DNA of 64,000 nt from Peromyscus leucopus (lineage: Eukaryota > Chordata > Mammalia > Rodentia > Cricetidae). The stretch is from contig NC_051084.1 of assembly GCF_004664715.2 (NCBI RefSeq), positions 64,965,334-65,029,333 of the forward strand, in the 5' to 3' direction. A program made the translations under genes and the position numbers. Below the pieces are notes generated by a model. That model made no database searches. It was given only the letters and a program-made list of their open reading frames with translations, and was not told the DNA's origin. Positions 23,951 to 35,440 of this stretch are shown here, piece after piece (position 1 is the stretch's first letter; every line of letters begins with the position of its first letter).

Positions 23951-24031
23951 TGATATTCTCATCATCTTTCACATACAATGTGTATAAAAAGCTCAAGATT
24001 CTGAAAAATAATCAACAGAAAAAGATCAAAG

Positions 24032-24235
24032 AGGGGCTGGAGAGCTGGCTCAGCATTTAAGAGAGCTTGCCACTTTGCAGAGGACCCAGTTCCCAGGACC
24101 CATGTGTCAGGTGGTTAATGACTGCTGAGATCTCCAACTCCAGGGGATCTGACATGTTATTTTGTTGCCAAAATGGGTACTAGCACATAAAGCACAAATC
24201 CACATGAATAAATAAAATATTTTTAAAAATTAATT
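24032..24235 (+). mobile_element. B3-type SINE
   Basis: 'ggggctggagagctggctca' and 'cagcatttaagagagcttgc' form the tRNA-like head; 'ctccaggggatctgacatg' is in the body; the tail 'gaataaataaaatattttt' closes it. Confidence 0.85.
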
Positions 24236-24596
24236 GAAAGGATGAGACTCTAGATAACTTTGATTTTGGAATTAACAAATTATCTTGAGAAGGAAAGAGA
24301 GAACTGGACACAGGAACAAAGGATATAGTAGCAGCATGTCATATCAATAAAGAATGGACCTTCTGTAGGTGAAATATGCAATATGTGAAACAAATAACTC
24401 ATTAGAGTAGTATATACATATATATGATTAAGTATTAATTCATTAGAATAAGAATAAAACTTTGTCATTTGCAAGAAAATGTGTGGAACTAGACATATTA
24501 TGCAAAATATGCTGGACTCAGTAGAAAAGTATCACATTTTCCTCTCATGTGGAAATTATTTTTATTAAACAGACACGAAAGTAGAAGGGAGTCTGT

Positions 24597-24800
24597 GATA
24601 GTTAATCATCGTAGTAAACTTGATTAGATTGTGGAGTGCCTAAAGGATTTGGAATGCACACCTCACCTCAGGGTTGTCTGTGAGGCTGATTGCAGAGAGG
24701 TTTAACTGGGGCACAGAAACCATCCCTGAATGTGCACAGCAGTGTGCAGCACTTGCCTTGGCCAAGGCCAGGAACAGTAGCAGTAGGCCTCCATAGCTGC
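24597..24800 (+). mobile_element. ERVL-type LTR fragment (MLT2-like start)
   Basis: 'gtgatagttaatcatcgtag', 'taaacttgattagattgtgg' and 'ctgattgcagagaggtttaac' resemble the 5' part of ERVL-type LTRs that begin 'tgatggttaatttt...caacttg'. The same kind of repeat lies in reverse at 53985-54400. Diverged. Confidence 0.45.
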
Positions 24801-24940
24801 TGGTTTTAATACATTTCTTTCTTTTTCTTTAAAAAAAAATTCTATTAGGCATGTGCAAGATTTGTTCTCCTGGGAACTAAGCAATTGATTGGAGATCTGT
24901 TGAAGGGTATAAAGGAATGGATAAGCAAATTAGATCAATG

Positions 24941-24987
<47 letters not shown>
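24941..24987. repeat. (TG)n microsatellite
   Basis: About 23 uninterrupted TG units, then a decayed 'ctctctgtgtgtgtgtc' continuation. Confidence 0.95.
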
Positions 24988-24989
<2 letters not shown>

Positions 24990-27924
24990 GTCTCTCTGTG
25001 TGTGTGTCTTTGTGGAGAAATCTTTTGATAATAACCTAGATGTGACTGCCAATTTCTTTAATGCATATGCGACTAATGAAAGTTGAATAAATAGGATGGC
25101 TCTTCCCACCTATAAGCTAGGTGCTTTTGAGATACTTAAAAACACAGAGTCTTACATAGGATTAATAGTGAATAAAACCAGACAGCATGTTGTTTCTCTT
25201 CATCATGATTCTAATCATCAATGGCATCCCACATACCACTTATAACTCAGAGTAACACAAATGAGGAAGACCAAATTAAACAACTGGTTGAGAAGAATAA
25301 GACTATCTCCCAGAGGAAATACATGAGCATGGAGACAAAAGAAAATGGAAACACAGAAGTCCAAATGCCATGAAACATAAGTGAGGTTGGGATAAAAAAT
25401 TTAATTTTTACAGTTAGCTAAAAAGGCAGTCACCATGAAAAGGTAAGTGAATTAAATATGATATTGAATGAAGGCTGAGGGATAAAAGACTAACCCAGGA
25501 GTTCTATGTTCAGTCAAGACATCATTCATGTGATCGGCAGAAGGGAAATAATAAGGATCTGCAAGGAATTTGAGAGCACGTTCTCAACATTTCTCATGTA
25601 TCCAACAGATTTTTGAGAAGACTGTACTTAAACAAACAAGTGGAAATAACCCAGCATGAACCTTCAAAGAAAAGGATTAATGATCCTGTGAATGAGCCTC
25701 TTGCAATCAGTAATTCATGTACAACCATATATTCACTTGAAATCTGTGGCATGAATGCCAAATAAGGAATGTTCAGGGAGAATGGAAATTTCTAGTGTGA
25801 ATCAAACATTCCATCAGAAAAATAAATGAATTTTTGAAGAGTATCTGATGAAGAGAATGGTGAGGGTTTGTAATAGCCCTTACCTAGGAGTGAGTCAAAA
25901 GGAGATAGAAAATTGAATGTGTTTTCTTTTTTCTTCCAACCATTTCATTTACTTATAGCTTGTGTTCAATGTAAATCAATTCTCTCACATCAGAACTTAC
26001 ATAAATACACATACACAATATAGAGTCTTATGTGTGTTCAGCAATAGGTAAGAGCAAGAGGGAGCATTTGTTCATTCACGCATACAGGGGCTTCAGGTTG
26101 GTGTCATCTGGCTGCTCCCACATAGGTTTATAAAGATGAAGAAAACATATTTTTGGTTGACATGACTTCTACGATATGCCGCATACAGGCACATGTAAGC
26201 ACCAGTATGTCACTATGCAAACAAAAGATTTTTTTTTCAGGGAGTTCCTATAGTTTTAAAGATTTCTGTGTGTCAAGACAGTTGGAATAGGTTTGCCACA
26301 GAATAAAACCTCAGAAGAACTTCTAACTTCTGAGTAACTGCTAACAGAAGGTGCTCTGAATATGGCTATTTTGACCAACTGCATTTTTATTCCTGTAATT
26401 ATAGAAACAGAATAAAATTTTTGTGGATTTAAGGCGTTAGCCTTCAGTTTTCACTTTTCAAATGTCTGATTTATAGATTATGTTCCTGAGCATATTTGAC
26501 TTTCTAATTTGAAGATGTATAAGTTCACCTTCAAAACAGTCTTTATCATTTTATCATGAGAAGCACTAAAACCATACACAAATAAAAATGTAATGTTTGA
26601 AATTCATTGAGATCATACAATTCTATTCCTTGGAATCAGCTAAGCTAATGAATTCAGCAGTCTTGTTGAATTAAAACAGGTGAAGGGAATTGCCTTCCAT
26701 TTGACTTTGTAAAGTAAGATTTATTTATGATGGTTGGATTTTGGGATGAAATGTAATCCATCACTGTCCTGGAATGTGTCAATTACTACGTGAAAGCCCA
26801 ATATAATGTCACATATAAAGTCACAGAAAGAGAAAGGATAAAAGTCTTCTGTTCCCTGTTAGCTTAAGATATGAAGCTTACAGTACATCATATTAAGTGA
26901 AAATAGTGAGACAATACCTTAAGGATTTACTGTAACACCTGATAAGTCTTTGTAATATACATATAAATAGAATCAAGAAAATTGAAAACGTATTATTCAA
27001 ATGTTTTATGGCCTTATATATTGAATGAACCATCTGAAAATATTCCATATTTAGCTCTATATAAGACCCATTCTTCATTTCAAGGTAGAGTTTTAAGTGT
27101 CCATATTCTAGAAGCCCAAGTGGGAAAATTATGCTTCAAATTTGCATATTATCACTCTTCAACTTGTTCATAAAACTCTAGCAAACTTAACATTGGCATG
27201 CATCATCTCTCATGGCCTTTAAATGCCACTCAAGTCAATCAAATTTAGAGTTCTCAACATTTTCTGTGCTGATAAAATAATGAACAGGATTAATAGACTT
27301 GATGCTGACCTATTTCTTTTTTGCCACTAGGGTTGTGTGCAGCAGATGGACAAGAAGAAAGTTTCTTGGACTGGGTTTTGGAGTGCAGAAATAGAAGAGA
27401 GATCACCAAAAGACCGGCTGTTGACTGCAATGCATTCCCACCTGTTTTGGTGTGGTGTTAGGTGGATTTAAAAGGCAGAGATATTCTGGAAGGAGGTATT
27501 TCAATGTCAAAATAGCTCTTTAGTTTGAATAAACCTGCATGATTAGAAGCAGAGCCAGAGCCGGCATCCATAGCTCTGCTCACCACCAAGTAGTCCATGT
27601 GCCTTTGGCCAATGAGCAACAGAAATCTCTGGATTCCAGGACTTAGGTGAGTTTCATTCTGGTGCATGAATGCAAGGTCAAAACTTCTAAGGATTAGATA
27701 TTTTTCAATAAAACAAACCATGGAAAAATTTTTGCATTTTGAGACTGTGAACAGTAAATCCAAGAAAGAGCTGATACTATTTTATAAATCATCAAAGTCC
27801 TCATATTCTGATATAAAAAAGCATTTAACTGAACTGGAAAAAGAGTAAAGGAGGAAAAAATAAAATTATGCATATATATTATTAGAACTAACATAAAAGG
27901 TGTTTTATTTGGTTAAAATTCCAG
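24988..27924. other. No gene; possible ancient L1 near 25270-25620
   Basis: No coding region supported. Around 25480-25560, 'actaacccaggagttctatg', 'ttcagtcaagacatcattca' recalls HAL1/L1M coding text ('...attctatatccagcaaaactatcattca'), but the match is weak. The rest is AT-rich with chance frames (27458-27763 minus is the longest, no domain). Confidence 0.4.
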
Positions 27925-28010
27925 TTGGGATGGAGAGATGGATCATCAGTTAAGAGTGCTTTCCATGTCAGGTGGCACATAATTACCTGTAACATCAGTC
28001 TCAAGGGACT

Positions 28011-28012
<2 letters not shown>
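27925..28012 (+). mobile_element. B3-type SINE, truncated by CA repeat
   Basis: 'gttgggatggagagatggat', 'catcagttaagagtgc' and 'aattacctgtaacatcag' mark the head and part of the body; the 3' end has become a CA array. Confidence 0.7.

Positions 28013-28060
<48 letters not shown>
28013..28060. repeat. (CA)n microsatellite
   Basis: About 23 uninterrupted CA units. Confidence 0.95.
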
Positions 28061-30039
28061 CTAAAACTTGTAAAAATATATCTAAAAGGGGGAAAAACCC
28101 ACTAAGTTGTTCAAATACATGTGTACAGAACACATATGCTTCTACACTTGCATTTAATTTCAATCCTTAGTTTTGAGTGGAATTGATGATGGAGGTAGTC
28201 AGATAGGCAAGGATTTAAAATTGAGAATACTATCCATGATGGAAAACATAATAATAAGAAATGAATTTGAGAAAAAGTTTTGCACATGCTAATAAATATT
28301 AGAATAAATAATATTTATTTATAATAATATTTATTTATAATAATAAATATCAGAGCTGCCATTCTCCTTGGAGAAGCCTACATCACACTCTTGAGTGTAT
28401 TATTCTTTCTCTGAGCACTTCTCTTAACCCCTGTGCTTAACTATATGCTCAAAAAAACCTCCTAATAAACTCCAACTGTGAATTAAAGATCATAGTTAAT
28501 TGCATGATATAAAATTTACTAGAGACAGGTGGAGTTTTTGATAAAATACAACTATACAAACTGCCTTCCACAAGTATGTAGAAATAATAGATTTAATGGG
28601 AAGAGAGAACAATAAATTTCATAAATATGATACACTAAAAATATTAATTTTATCTTATCCCTCAAATAATTTGTGACTTAAGTGTTTGTAAATTATAAAG
28701 TTAAATCAGCTATGAAGTTGATTCAAAGAAGACATAAATGGAAAAGTAGAGTTGGTTTTTCCTAAGTTTATTAAAGAAATGATTTTAAGATAACCAATAT
28801 TCTGGTGGCCATGTAGATGCAGCAAGGGGCAATTGAAGTTCAAGGTGTCAGCCCATCAGGAGGAAACTCTGATGGGTCAATCTCGGGCAGGCAAGGCCCC
28901 CAAGACCACAAACCTTGAAATGTCTTTTGCTTCTGCTGTCCCTTTATGTGTTTACTGATGCTATCTTTCCCTGGTATCTGGCATGGTATGATTGGGTGTA
29001 AGCCGATCCCCACTGCCTATAATGTATATGTTTATCTCATGGAAATATCCTATTCTTCTGGTCATTTTTATCTGTGGATTGTCATGAAGATGATTTCTGC
29101 CTGAGCTGTACTGCCTGTTTGATAATAATGATCATAGCTTATACAAAGTTTTGATGAATAAAAATAAATACAAGGCAGTTCACACAGCTAGAACACATTT
29201 GTTTCTATTGAGGAGCTGCATAGACAGTGGCTTAGGTTAATGATTAAGAAAAACAATTAAATCCCAGTTACCCCAGCTAGCTCAAATTCTTTTAACCTTA
29301 GTGTTGGGAGATGTGTTTACAGGTTTCAGAGTACATCACAGCTGAAACAAAGCTTTGAAAATAACTTAAAGTTAAACTAAGATGTTTTTGTTAAATAGCT
29401 TTGAGGTGGAAAACCCAAGAAAATAATCTAAAGTTTTAGAAGGGCACATAGTTAAATGCAGAACTCTTTAAGGTCATGGAACAAGAACAAAGCAGCCCAA
29501 TTATTACTAGCTGATGAACTTTTCTTGCTAGGATTCGTTGATGACCAAAGGTGATGATTAATTCCTTATACCCATTTTTGTTCTCAATCTCCTCATATAA
29601 AAAATTATTAATGAGTGGGTATGTACCCTAAAGATGTAAAATAGAGCTGATTGATTCTTTTTCATATATAAAAGTTTAGGTTTGTGATTCCTTTAAGATT
29701 CCTTATAAGATTACCTTTCAAGATAAGTAATAGAATAATTGGCCCTTTCTTAGTAACTGCAAAATGTAGCCTGCCAGTAAAAGACCTGACTGAGAAGAAT
29801 ATCTTGCTTGCCCATGTGATTAATTTATAACAAGTTGCTTGGAGATGAATGTATGTGGATTCTTGGGATAATTTGCTTTACACCTGTAATACGTAAAATG
29901 TTTAATCATGTAAGGGATCTGGAAAACATGCTGTTTTTTACTGTTTGTTTTGTATTCATTGTAAACATTCACTTGAAAAATAGAATGTAACCGCATTGTT
30001 ATTTTTATATTGCCTAAAAGATTTTGTTGGCATAATAAG
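28061..30039. other. AT-rich DNA, part likely ERV-derived
   Basis: Holds a short AT-rich tandem (16-bp unit 'ataatatttatttata', about 28305-28340). From about 28790 on ('ctggtggccatgtagatgc' onward) the text looks like old rodent ERV leader sequence running into the purine-rich array at 30040, but I cannot name a family. No gene recognised. Confidence 0.4.
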
Positions 30040-30345
30040 TTGTGAGGGAAAGAATAGAGATAGAGTTAGAGAGACTTAAAATTGGCTAGAAGGAAAACAT
30101 CAAGAATGAGAGACTTAAAATGAGTTAGAAGGAAAAGAATAAGAATGAGAGAGTTAGAACGAGTTAGAAGGGAAACATCAGGAATGAGAGAGTTAGACAA
30201 AGCTAGAAGGGAAACAAGAATCAAGATGGAGTTAGAAGAAGAAGATCAAGAATTAGAGAAGGAAATCACCAGGGAAATAAAGAATAGAGAATGCAAAAGA
30301 AGAATAAAGAAAAGGTCTGAAGGAAACCATCAAGAGAGTGTATGA
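30040..30345 (+). repeat. Purine-rich degenerate tandem array
   Basis: Imperfect repeats built on 'gagagagttagaa', 'gagttagaagg' and 'aaacatcaagaatgagag', with a unit of roughly 30-50 bases. A 66-codon Glu/Lys/Arg-rich open frame (30145-30345) follows from the composition. Similar purine-rich text lies at 9400-9700. Probably a non-coding part of an ERV-like repeat. Confidence 0.6.
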
Positions 30346-30632
30346 GTGTCTTTCCCCCAATCCCTCAGATTAAAAAAAAATCATAGCACACACAGAAGCT
30401 GTTGTGGCTTTCCCTTTGAACCCTGTGCTGCCTGGAGGCTGGTCTCTCAGGCAGTGATAATAATAGTATAAAATATCAGGTTATTAGAATACTTACATAT
30501 AAGAATTAAATGCAAAAGGTAATTAGAAGAGAAATAAATATATATTTTTTTTTTATCAAAGTAAAAGGAACTCTACCAAACAAATTTTAAGGGGTAATCA
30601 TAAAAGTAATATGAGGGAGCTGGGGGGGGGGG

Positions 30633-30999
30633 TGTTGTTGGAGGGCTTTTCTCCAGGTTCCCCAAGCCCCGCCGTCCCACAATCCACTTATAAAATAATC
30701 ACTCAGACGCTTATATCACTTATAAACTGTATGGCCGTGGCAGGCTTCTTGTTAACTGCTCTTTTATCTTAAATTAACCCATTTCTATAAATCTATACCT
30801 TGCCACGTGGCTGGTGGCTTACCAGAGTCTCTACATGCTGCTTCTCCTGGCGGTGGCTGCAGTCTCTCCCCTCTCTTCAGCCTTCTGCTTCCCAGAATTC
30901 TCCTCTCTCCTTGTCCCACCTACTTCCTGCCTGGCAACCTACTTCCTGCCTGGTCACTGGCCATCAGTGTTTTATTTATATACAGCAATATCCACAGCA
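30633..30999 (-). mobile_element. LTR of the rearranged mys copy
   Basis: 367 bp on the minus strand, TGCTGTGGATAT...CAACAACA. It is close to the intact element's LTRs but longer, mainly because U3 carries a tandem duplication of a unit containing 'ccaggcaggaagtagg'. The polypurine tract ('gaaaaaaggggaag') lies just outside at 31000-31013. Confidence 0.9.
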
Positions 31000-32015
31000 C
31001 TTCCCCTTTTTTCTTTTTTTAAAAAGGAAGGTTTTAACTTTAACATGGTAAAATTACATATAACAAAACAATTACCGAGCAAGAATTATAGTTACAATAT
31101 TAAAGAAGATGTCCTATCTATCTTATATTTGTGAGTTTAAGGTTTTATAGCTAACTTATCTTTTATCATAACTGAGGAAATTACGACTATCTAGTCTTTA
31201 ACCACATCAAAGACCTGAGAAGGAACATAATGGTACCTGAGAAATGGTAGACGGATGCAAGCAACTTTCGGGAATCTTGCAAGAGTAGACCAAGACAGCT
31301 GGCAGCCTGGACAGTCACCTAATGTTTCTCAGCATTGTTGGTGCATTCAAATTGGCTACAGGCCTAGAGTATCTGACAGACCATTTTCAGAAGCAGGATT
31401 TCTGAAAGACCATCTTACCCTGTCTTGGCAGAGTACAGTGGTCGCTTTCCTTGTGTCCCGCTTGTCCAGAAAGGACAGCATTGCATTTGTACTGTCAGCC
31501 ATCAAGGCAAGGGCAGTTCTTTGCCCAGTAGGCCATTTTGTGCCAAAAAGACAAACTTCCAAATGGAAATGTCTTAGAAGCCCAACATTCTCTCGGGATC
31601 AATTGGTGCAGCCAGGAGCAATTGTGTCTCATGTCAACAGAATTTTAAGTTATTTAAATGCCATATTCTCTAGGTCTATGAAGTGTTTGAAGATTACCTA
31701 TCTATCTGAAATATATCTATGTATACCTAGAAGACTTAACTAACATGGCTACAAATATGATTATCATAGATGACTGATTATTAATCTATTTTTAATTATC
31801 CATTACAATTTTAAATGAGTTACATAAACATAATACCTCAAACAAGAATAGAAATATATATATATATATACAGTATAACAAAATTAACTTCAAGTTTGTA
31901 TCAATAAACTAAAATCTATACCAATGTAAAACATTTAAAACAAGTTGTTCTGTAAAAGTAGGTTCATTAATCTACCCTTTTATCTTATCATCTCCATATC
32001 CTCCTATATATCATA

Positions 32016-32031
32016 TCCCCTTTTCTTTTTT
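32016..32031 (-). other. Second polypurine tract in the rearranged mys copy
   Basis: Complement reads AAAAAAGAAAAGGGGA, the same tract as 42317-42332 in the intact copy and similar to the 3' polypurine tract. Possible extra plus-strand priming site (inference). Confidence 0.5.
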
Positions 32032-33306
32032 AGAAAGAGATCACATTTATAATCAACCTGTTTTAAATAAAAATATTGGTTTTTCTCTGTTCCATACCAG
32101 AGGGCTCTTTTGATTTGGGACACAAGAATCCCTTAACCATTTTTTTTTTTTTAAAGCAATATGTCTGGGTTTAGAGGGGGAGTGAGCCAATTCCACCTCT
32201 AAAGCCAGCTTGGTATATTTGGGAATTTGGGCGTAGCAGCAACGGCTCGAGTTTCCACCTTAAACCTGAGAATATTTAATAACCAATTCTAAACAGAGCC
32301 AAAACCAGGTTCCTGCTTCTTGTCTCATACAGGCAGCTAGATGCCACAAAACGCAAGTTTGGACACTGGCGGGTTCCTGGCGGGTGCTTTTGACCCGCAG
32401 TATGGCGGAAATGAGGCATCTGCCAGCGGCAAATTAAGCTGTGTGGTAGATTTAGTCTTTACTAGTATTTAAAAAAAAAAAAAAAAGAGGTTTCTGGGCT
32501 ACACGCTGCTTTGATAAAAGCTTAGACCCACTATTTCTGAGACTTGATGACTCCCAGAGCTGGCGGAAAACATACCACTGCCATGTTGGAAAGCTGAAGT
32601 GGGCGGAGCCAGCAGCCACAGCGCCGTTTCAGGCTTACAATGGTACAGTTTAAAACAATAGGCTCAAGGTAATATAAAACATAAGCCACGTAAAGATGGC
32701 TACCACACAGAGAATCTGGATTATGTTCTCTTTGATATTCATAACTAAAGAAAAACATTTGATTACAAAAGCTGTTGAGTTATGCCAAAATGTATATTTT
32801 AAAGGTACCTTGACTTCAAAATTTGGATATAAGGATATGTTACTTTGGAAAAGAGGTTCTGCTTTTGTTTCCACAGAAAGCCAGAGGCTGTGGACTTGTT
32901 CCAGATTAAGATACATCAGGTTTCACCAGCCAAGACCCCCTGAAAGGACTCCGATGACACCATGGCCCAGATGATCCAACATCCAGATCGGTTTCAATGC
33001 AACTGGTTCACACAATACAGCCTCACGGACTACCCCATAGGTCTAAAATTTTCTTTGCGTCCCCATAAGATACAGCGCCCCCCTCCAGCAACAGGGGTGT
33101 TCAGAGGTTAAGAGTACTTGCTACTCTCCCAGAGGACTCAAGTCTAGTTCTCAGCACCCATGTTGGGCAGTTTAAAACCACCTGTTACTCAAGATCCAGG
33201 AACATTGACTTCCTTTCCTAGTCTTCATGTACATCCAAACATATGTGAATGACACAGAACTATATAATAATAATTCTTTTAAAAGCAATGTGAAAATATA
33301 GATTTG

Positions 33307-33463
33307 GCTAGGTGGTGGTGGTGCACACCTTTAATCACAGCACTTGGGAGGTAGAGCCAGGCGGATCACTGTGAGTTTGAGGACAGCCTGGTATACAGAG
33401 CGAGATCCAGGACAGGCACCAAAACTACACAGAGAAACCCTGTCTCGAAAAACAAACAAAAAA
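33307..33463 (+). mobile_element. B1 SINE
   Basis: Full-length 'gctaggtggtggtggtgcac' to 'ctgtctcgaaaaac', with the cricetid right half 'agagcgagatccaggacagg'. Flanked by ATAGATTTG at 33298-33306 and 33464-33472. Some substitutions ('aatcacagcac'), so older than the copy at 16405. Confidence 0.9.
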
Positions 33464-33839
33464 ATAGATTTGAAGATTATTAATCTATGAGAAAAAGAAG
33501 ATAAATACAGCAAATACTTGAGTGGTCAGCTAAGAAGGAAAATGGATAACACATTAGTTATAATAAAATGAATATTGTTATGGATTCAATCTGGAATGTC
33601 TTACAAGTTCCTGATTTGGAAGACTGGTCCCTAGTTGGTTCATTTTGGGAGGTTCTTCTAATATAGTGGAACATTTGGTATTTAGATTTCTATGATTTCC
33701 TACAAAATATAAGCTATCAACAAGGACCCACAATGTGGGAAAGAGTGTAATTAACTAGAAGATTTGAGGAATGTTGAAATTTTGGGTTAATCTTCAAAAA
33801 AAAAAATTACCTGCTGAGTTTTCTTTTCATTAAAAGAAT
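33464..33839. other. Old repeat remnant
   Basis: 'gattcaatctggaatgtc' followed by 'ctggtccctagttgg' near 33580-33645 looks like the start of an old MaLR- or DNA-type repeat. I cannot name it. No gene. Confidence 0.35.
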
Positions 33840-34365
33840 ACTTCTTTTTTCTTTTTTTTTTTTTTTTACTTTTATTGAGTCTTTGTGGATTTCACATCAT
33901 GCATTCCAATTCCACTGATCTCCCTGTCTCCTGCATCCATCATTTGCCCTTATAACCTCCCCCCCCAAAACAAAATCAAATTAATAGAAAAACCATAAAC
34001 CAAACAAACAAAGAAACAGAACAACAACAACAACAAAAACCAACAACAGCAACAACAACAAAGTAGAATCATGTTGTGAAAGCTGTAGAGTGGCCTGTTG
34101 AGACACACACTTTACCCTTTAGTCTGTTCATCTTTACTTGCAAGTGTTTGTTATTGCAAGTCATTGGTCTAGCTCCAGGTGTCTGGTTTCTACTACACTT
34201 CTGATAATGGGCTCTCACTAGGGTTCCTTGTGGATATCCTGTTGTTCTGTATCATCGAAACCCTGCTGTTTTGGATCTGTAGGTTTGTTTCCTTCACATG
34301 CTCCAACAGTTTATAGATTTGGTGGATGTTGGGGTGGGCCAACTCTTAGTCCTAGTTCTAGGCCT
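33840..34365 (-). mobile_element. L1 3' UTR fragment
   Basis: T-run then 'cttttattgagtctttgtgg', 'atttcacatcatgcattcca', C-run, A-rich CAA repeats, 'gcaagtcattggtctagctc', 'ttgtggatatcctgttgttc' and 'gggtgggccaactcttag'. Reverse complement of old rodent L1; AATAAAAGT plus A-tail on the minus strand. Confidence 0.8.
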
Positions 34366-34555
34366 GCCGATCCGGATATAAAGCTCTCAGCTCCTTCTCC
34401 AGCACCATGCCTGCCTGAATGCTGCCATGCTTTCCACCAAGACAATAATGGACTAAACCTCTGAACTGTGAGCCAGCCCCAATAAAATGTTTTCCTTTGT
34501 GAGAGTTGCCATGTTGATGGCATATATTCACAGGAATAAAACAGACACATGACAC
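34366..34555 (+). mobile_element. MaLR-type LTR, 3' part
   Basis: 'aagctctcagctccttctcc', 'agcaccatgcctgcctgaat', 'taatggactaaacctctgaa' and 'ccccaataaaatgttttcc' match the 3' half of the same LTR type as 50513-51326; the 5' half is not found at the junction with the L1. Confidence 0.7.
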
Positions 34556-35231
34556 TTTGTATTCAATTAGAACCTCAGGATGGTGTGTTTAAAATAAATA
34601 TTCAAGTGATAGCAAGAAAGAATGATGCCAGTATTAAAAATCCTGAGAACAAAAGATCATGATACCAAGGAAGGGAAAAGATCAAGGCCTAATTGGTTTT
34701 TACATTGAAATAGCGCTTGGGCAAAGAAACAATGAGCTTTGACTCAATGTTTTGGGACAAATAGGAAGATATGCCTAGGATGTGAAAGAAAAATTTCCAT
34801 ACTTAGGCAAAGCTAATCAGACAGCATGTAAATTCCTTGCTGGAAAGGACCCAAAACTTCCAAGATAGAAACCCTCACTGGTGTTTGGTTTAGCAGATGG
34901 CTTCCTCTTCATGATTAATTCGGTCTCAAGTAAGGGATACATCTCTTTTTGAGTCAAAGTAATTTTAAAGAAACTGCTTGTTAACTTAATTCTTTTGGAA
35001 TTTAAGTACATTGTGGCCTATTACCCCCAGGCTGCTCCAGATCATATCATTTTCATTTATAATGAAATCACATTCAGAAGGGGTTGGCTAATGCTGAAGG
35101 GGTCATTCACAAATGCTCTGAGCGTATATCTATTGTGAATGAAAACTGCTTCCACGTTCATGTTCCTTACTGCTTAAATGGTAATTGGCTATTTTGTTCA
35201 AGAGCCACAGAACAAAAGATTCATTTAAAAT
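34556..35231. other. No gene recognised
   Basis: Unassigned. Confidence 0.5.
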
Positions 35232-35440
35232 AATTATCTTGTTTTTGTGTATATGTGTGTGCTTGCTTCTCTGTATGTGCACCACATATGAGCAGCACCT
35301 GTGGAGGCAGGAGGACGGTGGCAGATCTCTTTGAACTAAAGATACTGGCAGTTGTGAACCACCTGTTGTGGGTTCCGGTAGTTGTGGTCCTCTGTAAGAA
35401 CAGCTAGTGCTTTTAACCACTGAGTCATCTCTCCAGCCCT
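35232..35440 (-). mobile_element. B3 SINE
   Basis: Plus strand ends with 'gtgcttttaaccactgagtc' and 'atctctccagccctc', the reverse complement of the tRNA-like head; upstream 'gtggtcctctgtaagaacag' and 'ggcaggaggacggtggcag' are body. Confidence 0.9.

Larger units (their letters stand above)
30633..33093 (-). mobile_element. Rearranged mys copy, one LTR, head-to-head
   Basis: Three blocks aligned by eye to the intact element at 40894-43729. (1) 30633-30999: LTR, minus strand, U5 end outermost. (2) 31000-32238: 3' half of the internal region, minus strand, matching 42111-43387. (3) 32244-33090: 5' half of the internal region, plus strand, matching 41249-42094. The 5' LTR and primer-binding site are absent, as are the 16 bases corresponding to 42095-42110. 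Block 3 ends in CTCCAGCAACA, identical to the LTR U5 end, so both outer ends are U5 termini. Flanks are GGGGGG and GGGGTG (5 of 6). The centre joins 'gcgtagca', 'gcaac' and 'ggctcgag'. No gag or pol. Not simply an insertion-then-inversion, because the two ends are the same LTR end. Confidence 0.85.
30618..33295 (+). mobile_element. B3-type SINE split by the mys copy
   Basis: The right half (33094-33295) reads 'ttcagaggttaagagtac', 'ctctcccagaggactcaag' and 'agttctcagcacccatg', a tRNA-derived SINE lacking its first bases. A candidate head, 'gagctgg' followed by a G run, lies at 30618-30632. The rearranged mys copy sits between them. The left part is short, so this reconstruction is moderate. 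Confidence 0.5.

Noticed and set aside
28790..30480. Possible full ERV internal region with gag/pol
   Set aside because: No retroviral motif (zinc knuckle, protease DTG or RT YxDD) is readable in any frame; left as unassigned and probably repeat-derived.
31255..31743. 162-codon open frame, the longest outside the RPS4 copy
   Set aside because: It is antisense to the folded mys copy; the same region of the intact copy (42646-42963) is shorter and disrupted, and no domain is visible. A chance frame.
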